Below, in pieces: positions 59,150 to 64,000 of a stretch of DNA of 64,000 nt. The stretch is from Warburgia ugandensis. Lineage: Eukaryota > Streptophyta > Magnoliopsida > Canellales > Canellaceae. The stretch spans positions 48,064,001-48,128,000 of the forward strand of contig CP141127.1 of NCBI GenBank assembly GCA_035236585.1. Reading direction: 5' to 3'. The notes below the pieces were generated by a model. It made no database searches. It was not told where the DNA came from and saw nothing but the letters and a program-made list of their open reading frames with translations. The stretch's first letter is position 1; every line of letters begins with the position of its first letter. Both the position numbers and the translations under genes were made by a program.

Positions 59150-59771
59150 GAACATCTTTTGGAACAAGAAAATGATCTGAACACATATCACAATCCTACC
59201 AATAATTCATACTCTAAGACCTATAATTGAGGATGGGCTAGGCTCCCTAAATTTTCATGGTCAAATAACAATTAATAGGGAGGTCCATCTACTAACCCCA
59301 TGCACAAAAATTTCCTAAAGCTTTAATACCCCTACAGTCACCTAGTTTTTAGCTTCCTCATCAACTAAAGAAACTATCAACTGAGAACAACATAGAGCTA
59401 CTCCTTAAGAAATAAGAGGAGACTGATAAGGCCTTAAACAATATCCAGAATGAGAGTACACATAGATCAACTATAAATTCCCAAGCTATTGCCAAATTAG
59501 AAATGCAAATGAGCAAGTTATCTATTGTATTGAATGATAGAGGAAAGGGACAACATCCTAGTCAGCCAAATCCAAACCCTAAGGGCTAGTTTGAAATAGG
59601 GTCAAGTTCAAGTAGATCCATGAGTAAGCAAAGTCCATAACTACCCTTAGGAGTGGTTGTCAGGTTGATAACAAGATAGGTCAGACTGAGGAAATACTAG
59701 AGGAGAATGAACCATTTAAAACACAAGACAAAGAGAAAAGACAGAAACCTCCTACTCCATCTGAGCATATA
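59150..59771 (+). pseudogene. Remnant of the gag C-terminal region, element B2
   Basis: Short in-frame pieces such as NNSYSKTYN and a WARLPKFSW-like segment, with PNFSW-type spacing, recall the Tat/Athila gag C-terminus; KLEMQMSKLSIVLNDRGKGQ with PSQPNPNPKG recalls the linker that follows it. Stops interrupt each piece. The capsid core seen at 44,967 in element D is absent here, so the gag N-terminal half has been deleted. Confidence 0.6.
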
Positions 59772-60014
59772 ATGGAGGCACATTATGTGCCTAAAGCCCC
59801 ATTCCCTCAATTGTTAAATAAGGATGAGAAAGGGACTAATTTCAATGAGATAATAGATGTGTTTGAACATATTCAAATAAATATCCCATTAGTCAATGCT
59901 ATTAAAGACATTCCTGCTTATTCCAAATTTCTCAAAGAGCTCTGCACACCAAAGCCCAAGCTTAATGTACATAAGAAATCATTTCCCACAGAGCATGTGA
60001 GCTCTTTAATCTAG
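59772..60014 (+). pseudogene. Gag-pol linker of Tat/Athila type, element B2
   Basis: An open stretch reading VPKAPFPQLLN, IIDVFEHIQINIPLVNAIKD and IPAYSKFLKELCTPKPKLNV. This conserved module precedes the protease in Tat and Athila elements and confirms the lineage. A TAG at 60,012 ends it; the protease follows in another frame. Confidence 0.85.
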
Positions 60015-60650
60015 CACTAGACCCCTCCTAAGTTTAGAGATCTAGGTTTTCCTAACATTTGTTGTGTTATTGGAGATCATGTCATTGAAAATGCATTACT
60101 AGATTTAGTGGCTAGTGTAAATTTATTGCCATATTCTATCTCTGAGCAACTAGGGCCCAGTAATCTTAAGCCAACCAATATCACTTTGCAGCTATCAAAT
60201 AGATCAGTAAAGATTTCACATGGTATGATTGAGGATGTTCTAATACGAGTGGACCAGTTTTACTTTCCTATATATTTCATTGTCCTGAATATCCATCATG
60301 TGTTAGACCTTAGTAGTCAAATCTTAGTAATTCTTAGACAAAGATTTTTTGCAATGTCCAACGCCATCATCAATTGTAGAAATGGTGTGATGAGGCTATC
60401 TTTCAACAATATGAAGGTCAAGCTCAATGTTTTTAATTCCAATCATCAACATCTATTCCGAGATAATTCTTGTGTAGTCAATTTAGTTGAAGATCTACTT
60501 CAAGATGCTAATCCACCATCATCTATCCTAAACCCACTTGAGGCATGTCTAGCACACTTTAATTATGATTTTGATATAGGAAAGTCCATTGAGGAGATAA
60601 ATAATCTTTTGGGTGATGCACTTATAATGGATACCTCAAAATAGAGAGCT
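60015..60650 (+). pseudogene. Aspartic protease region, Tat/Athila type, element B2
   Basis: KFRDLGFPNICCVIGDHVIE leads to ALLDLVASVNLLPYSISEQL: the catalytic Asp is present, but DLGAS has become DLVAS. Then PTNITLQLSNRSVKISHGMI and EDVLIRVDQFYFPIYFIVL, matching the family. The long open frame 60,108-60,644 continues into the usual variable linker and stops at a TAG before ALVEPLPP. Confidence 0.85.
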
Positions 60651-61040
60651 CTAGTGGAACCTCTTCCTCCAAATTCTATCCTAATACCTTCAATAGAAAG
60701 ACCACCTACCTTGGTCCTTAAGCCACTCCTAGAAAATGTAAAGCATTCTTACCTAAGACCTGATGAATCCTTGCCTATAATAATAGCTTTAGCTCTAGAT
60801 AGAGAGCGGGAAGGTAAGCTTCTTGATGTTATTAGAGAACATAAGACAGCCTCAGGGTGGACCATAGCAGACATCAAAGGGATTAGCCTTGCTGTGTGTG
60901 TGCATAGAATTCACCTAGAAGAGAATACTAAACCATCTAAGGAAATATAAAGGAGATTAAACCCTAATATGAAAGAGGTCGTGAGAGACAAAGTGCTCAA
61001 ATTCTTAGATGTTGGTATTGTCTACCCTATATTTGACAGC
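60651..61040 (+). pseudogene. Protease-RT linker, Tat/Athila type, element B2
   Basis: PPTLVLKPLLENVKHSYLRP, SLPIIIALALDREREGKLLD and ASGWTIADIKGISLAVCVHR are the standard segment before RT in Tat/Athila pol (KPLP..L.YAYL in the family). The frame ends at a TAA at 60,948; the EVLKFLD-like continuation lies at about 60,975-61,030. Confidence 0.85.
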
Positions 61041-61795
61041 ACTTAGGTCAGTCAATATCAGATTGTCCCTAAGAAGTTTGGTGCCATGGTAATTCAAAAT
61101 GAGGATAACAAATTAGTCTCCACTTGCATGACCACCAGTTGGAGAGTTTGTATAGATTACCAAAAATTGAATTTAGTCACAAGGAAAGACCATTTTATCT
61201 TCCCTTTATTAACCAATGCTAGAAAGGTTAGCCAATTATAATCATTACTACTTTCTTAATAGATACTCTAGCTATAGCCATATCCCTATAGCACCTGAAG
61301 ACCAGTAGAAGACTACCTTCACTTGCCCTTTTAGGACCTTTGCCTACCATCATATGCCTTTTGGACTTTGTAATGCTCTAGCTACTTTTTAAAGGTGTAT
61401 GTTGTGCATATTTTCATATATGGTGGAGAGGTTTTAGAAGTGTTTATGGATAATTTTTCAGTGTTTGGTTTTTCATTTGGTAAATGCTTGCACCATTTAA
61501 AACCATGTCCTTGCTAGGTGTCAAGAAAATAACTTAGTGTTAAACTGAGAGAAATGTCATTTCATGGTACAAAATGACAATGTTTTAGGTCACATCATAT
61601 CACATAATGGGATAGAAGTAGACAAAGCCAAAATGTAATCTCTAACCTTCCTCCTCCACTGTCTATGAAAGAAATCCATTCATTTTTAAGTCATGATCAT
61701 TTCAATAGATGATTCATCAAGGAATTTGGTAAAATTGCTAAGCCCCTATGTAATTTACTTATTAAGGAGGCAAGTTTTGACTTGATGATGATTGT
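61041..61795 (+). pseudogene. Reverse transcriptase, Tat/Athila type, badly decayed
   Basis: QYQIVPKKFGAMVIQNED and WRVCIDYQKLNLVTRKDHF are clear. The next block, which normally holds the first catalytic Asp, is scrambled by stops and frameshifts near 61,215-61,300. The catalytic box reads VFMDNFSVFG at about 61,440: the second Asp is Asn. HIISHNGIEVDKAK follows. Neither fold nor activity is plausible. Confidence 0.85.
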
Positions 61796-62230
61796 ATGAA
61801 AGCATTTGAGCACCTAAAGGCTAAATTAACCTTTGCGCCTATTATTCAACCATCAGATTGGAGTGAACCATTTAAAATAATGTGTGATGCTTCTCACTAT
61901 GTGATTAGTGCTGTTTTGGGGCAGCTTATTGAGAAATTTGCCATGTCATATATTATGCTAGCAAGAAACTCAACAATGCCCAAATCAATTATTCCACTAC
62001 AAAAAAAGAGTTGTTGGAAGTTGTATTTGCCTTAAAAAAGTTTAGATCTTACTTGCTAGGACTTAAGGTCATTGGCTATAGACCACCGATCACTAAACTA
62101 CCTTCTCTTTAAGAAGGATGTTAAACCTAGGCTAATCTAATGAATATTATTGCTACATGAGTTTCATTTAAAAATTCAGCATAAGAAAGGTTCTAAAAAT
62201 GTTGTAGCTGACTACTTATACAGGTTAATT
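61796..62230 (+). pseudogene. RNase H, Tat/Athila type, broken
   Basis: MKAFEHLKAKLTFAPIIQPS, FKIMCDASHYVISAVLGQ (catalytic Asp present), a frameshift in the YASR segment, KKSCWKLYLP where the family has KELLAVVFA, then FHLKIQHKKGSKNVVADYLY at 62,160-62,222. The Glu and later Asp blocks are displaced by frameshifts. Confidence 0.8.
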
Positions 62231-62375
62231 GTAGAGTCTACTACCGAAAATGTTCCTATAACAACAACTTTTTTTGGGACGAACAATTATTGCACATTTC
62301 CTAATTGCGTTGGTATGCAGATATTGTTAATTACCTTGTCGTAGGTCAAATTCCTAATCATTAGTCAAAACAAAT

Positions 62376-63560
62376 ATGAAAAGATTTATTACCAAGGTCA
62401 AACACTTTATATGGGACAATCCATACTTATTCAAGTACTATCCTGATAAGGTCATAAGGAGATGCATACTAGATCATGATCATCATAAAATCATTTTCTT
62501 TGGTCATGACCATGCATGCGGGGGCCATTTTAGTTCTACAAAGACTACTGCAAAGATTTTGCAGTGTGGTTTGGCTGCAAAGATTTTGCAGTGTGGTTTG
62601 GCTTACTATTTTTAGGGATTCACATGCTTACTACATAACATTTGCTAGATATCAAGAGTTAGGGGGAATGGGTGAAAGAAATATGATGCCCTCAACCTAT
62701 TATTATCATCAAGCATTTTGATGTTTGGGGCATAGATTTTATGGGACCCTTTCCTAACTCCTTTGATTATCTTTACATCCTAGTGGGAGTGGACTACATG
62801 TCCAAATGGGTGGAATAGCTTGCAACACCAATGACAAGGTCGTGGTCAAGATTTTAAAAGAAAATATATTTGTGAGCTTCAGCACTCCTAGTGCCACAAT
62901 TAGTGATGGGAGGAACACTTTTGCAATAGAGTATTTGTGAACTTAATAATAATAAAATATGGTGTTACTCATAGGAATGCTATCCCTTAACATCCCTAGA
63001 CTAGTGGATAGGTAGAAGTGTCAAATAGGGAGATAAAGCGAATTTTAGAAAAATAATCAATCTAAATAGGAAAGACTGGTCTTTAAGACTTAATGATGCT
63101 ATATGAGCTTATTGTAATACATTTAAAACCCCTATAAGAATGTCATTCTACTGCTCGGTCTATGGAAAGGCCTACCACCTCCTAGTAGAACATTATCATA
63201 AAGCATATTGGGGCATTAAAAATCTCAATTTTGACTTAGATACTCTGGAACCAGCAAAAAATTGCAACTTAATGAGTTGGATAAGCTTACAAAAGATGCA
63301 TATGAGTCGGCCAAGATATACAATGAATGCATGAAAAGCTCACATGATATACACATTCTATGCAAATCCTTCAACCCAGGATAGAAAGTCCTTTGGTAGA
63401 ACTCTAAGTTGTATCTATTCCCATGAAAACTTCCCTCTTGATTGACTGGACCCTGCATAGTTCGTACTATTTACCCTCATGGGGCCATCAACATAGAAAA
63501 GGATGGAGAGATTTCAAAAGTTAATGGGCAAAGGCTAAAACCCTTTCTAGTGTTGGTCAA
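62376..63560 (+). pseudogene. Integrase, Tat/Athila type, broken
   Basis: The frame 62,376-62,613 reads FIWDNPYLFKYYPDKVIRRC, the His-containing segment DHDHACGGHFSSTKTT, then AKILQCGLA twice (a 27-bp duplication). The core has [20 protein letters not shown] (first Asp) and [11 protein letters not shown], then frameshifts. KTPIRMSFYCSVYGKAYHLL and EHYHKAYWGIKNLNFDLD mark the C-terminal part. The end (RFQKLMGKG-like, about 63,500-63,540) is the usual pol terminus. The catalytic Glu region is not recognisable. Confidence 0.85.
62550..62603 (+). repeat. 27-bp in-frame tandem duplication in integrase
   Basis: GCAAAGATTTTGCAGTGTGG with TTTGGCT is repeated perfectly at 62,550-62,576 and 62,577-62,603, adding nine codons to the zinc-domain region. 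Both copies are identical, so the event is young or the copies have been homogenised. Confidence 0.95.
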
Positions 63561-64000
63561 CCTTGAAGTAGAAGAAATCTTGCTAGATGAACCAATCTAC
63601 CATGACCAACCTTAGCATGTTCCCTAATACTATCATTGCATTCATCACAACATTGTACGTTTGGTTGAAGACATTAAATTTAACTCTCACTGGTAAGAAA
63701 CACAGGGTTTTTAGAGAGTTTAATTGTTCTACATTATCTATTTATCATATAGGAGTCCTATGTTTCCAAACATTGGGGAGAATGTTTAGTTCAGGTTGGG
63801 GGTGTAAATATGCATGAGATCTTTTTCTTTAAAAAAAAAAAAATTGGTTTTTAAGGTCAATGTTCCTTTACTATAATGAGAATTGGATTTTTAGACTCTT
63901 AGATTTTTCTACTTTAACTTCTTAATAGAAATGCATATGGTTAATCTTGTGTTTTATTCATGTCTTAAAGTATTTTATAAAAGTTAAATCTCATAACAAA
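63561..64000 (+). mobile_element. 3' spacer of element B2, runs off the window
   Basis: Non-coding. ACATTGGGGAGAATGTTTAG and GTTGGGGGTG at 63,772-63,811 are the conserved post-pol spacer, parallel to 54,490-54,530. The PPT and 3' LTR would be expected several hundred bases beyond the window end. Confidence 0.7.

Overview
This window is repeat-derived DNA from a flowering-plant nuclear genome. It is AT-rich, with long LTR retrotransposons of two Ty3/gypsy lineages, an RTE-type LINE, an Au-type tRNA-derived SINE, and probable CACTA and Mutator-like DNA transposons. I found no host protein gene, rRNA gene, functional tRNA gene or CRISPR array. The species cannot be read from the sequence. The density and nesting of elements suggest an intergenic or heterochromatic part of a large genome.

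Layout. 1-3,152: remains of a Tat/Athila-type gypsy element that has lost its coding region. 3,153-8,224: a C-rich unassigned stretch and a CACTA-like transposon candidate that carries an Au SINE and a 167-bp tandem repeat. 8,225-8,850: antisense gypsy pol fragment. 8,935-38,332: one degraded RTE LINE split into three pieces, first by a solo LTR (9,957-12,333) and then by a second LTR of another family (13,541-38,229). Inside that second LTR sits a minus-strand Tekay/Del-type element (15,054-35,750), and inside its LTR sits a structurally complete plus-strand Tekay element (17,296-31,217) with a perfect 5-bp target duplication. A Mutator-like MITE (37,308-38,039) lies in the right part of the second LTR. 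38,333-40,738: a minus-strand LTR. 40,754-46,322: 5' half (LTR, PBS, gag) of a Tat/Athila-type element. 46,323-54,413: a solo Tekay LTR, itself split by a second solo LTR (50,432-53,360). 54,419-64,000: the 3' tail of one Tat/Athila element, then an LTR that is also the 5' LTR of a further element whose decayed gag-pol runs to the window edge.

Both gypsy lineages are recognisable by primer site (initiator-Met type for Tekay, Asp type for Tat/Athila), by pol domains and by the Tekay C-terminal chromodomain region. Every coding region carries stops or frameshifts, so none looks autonomous now.

Most unusual observations. (1) A block of about 390 bp in the Tekay LTRs is clearly related to the untranslated leader of the Tat/Athila elements, which implies sequence exchange between lineages and may partly explain the very long (about 4.85 kb) LTR. 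(2) A 40-bp near-palindrome near the LTR 3' end recurs in all five Tekay LTR copies, and one pair shows a compensatory change. (3) One element has LTRs of different families at its two ends and a shared middle LTR. (4) Four levels of nesting can be ordered in time from the sequence alone.
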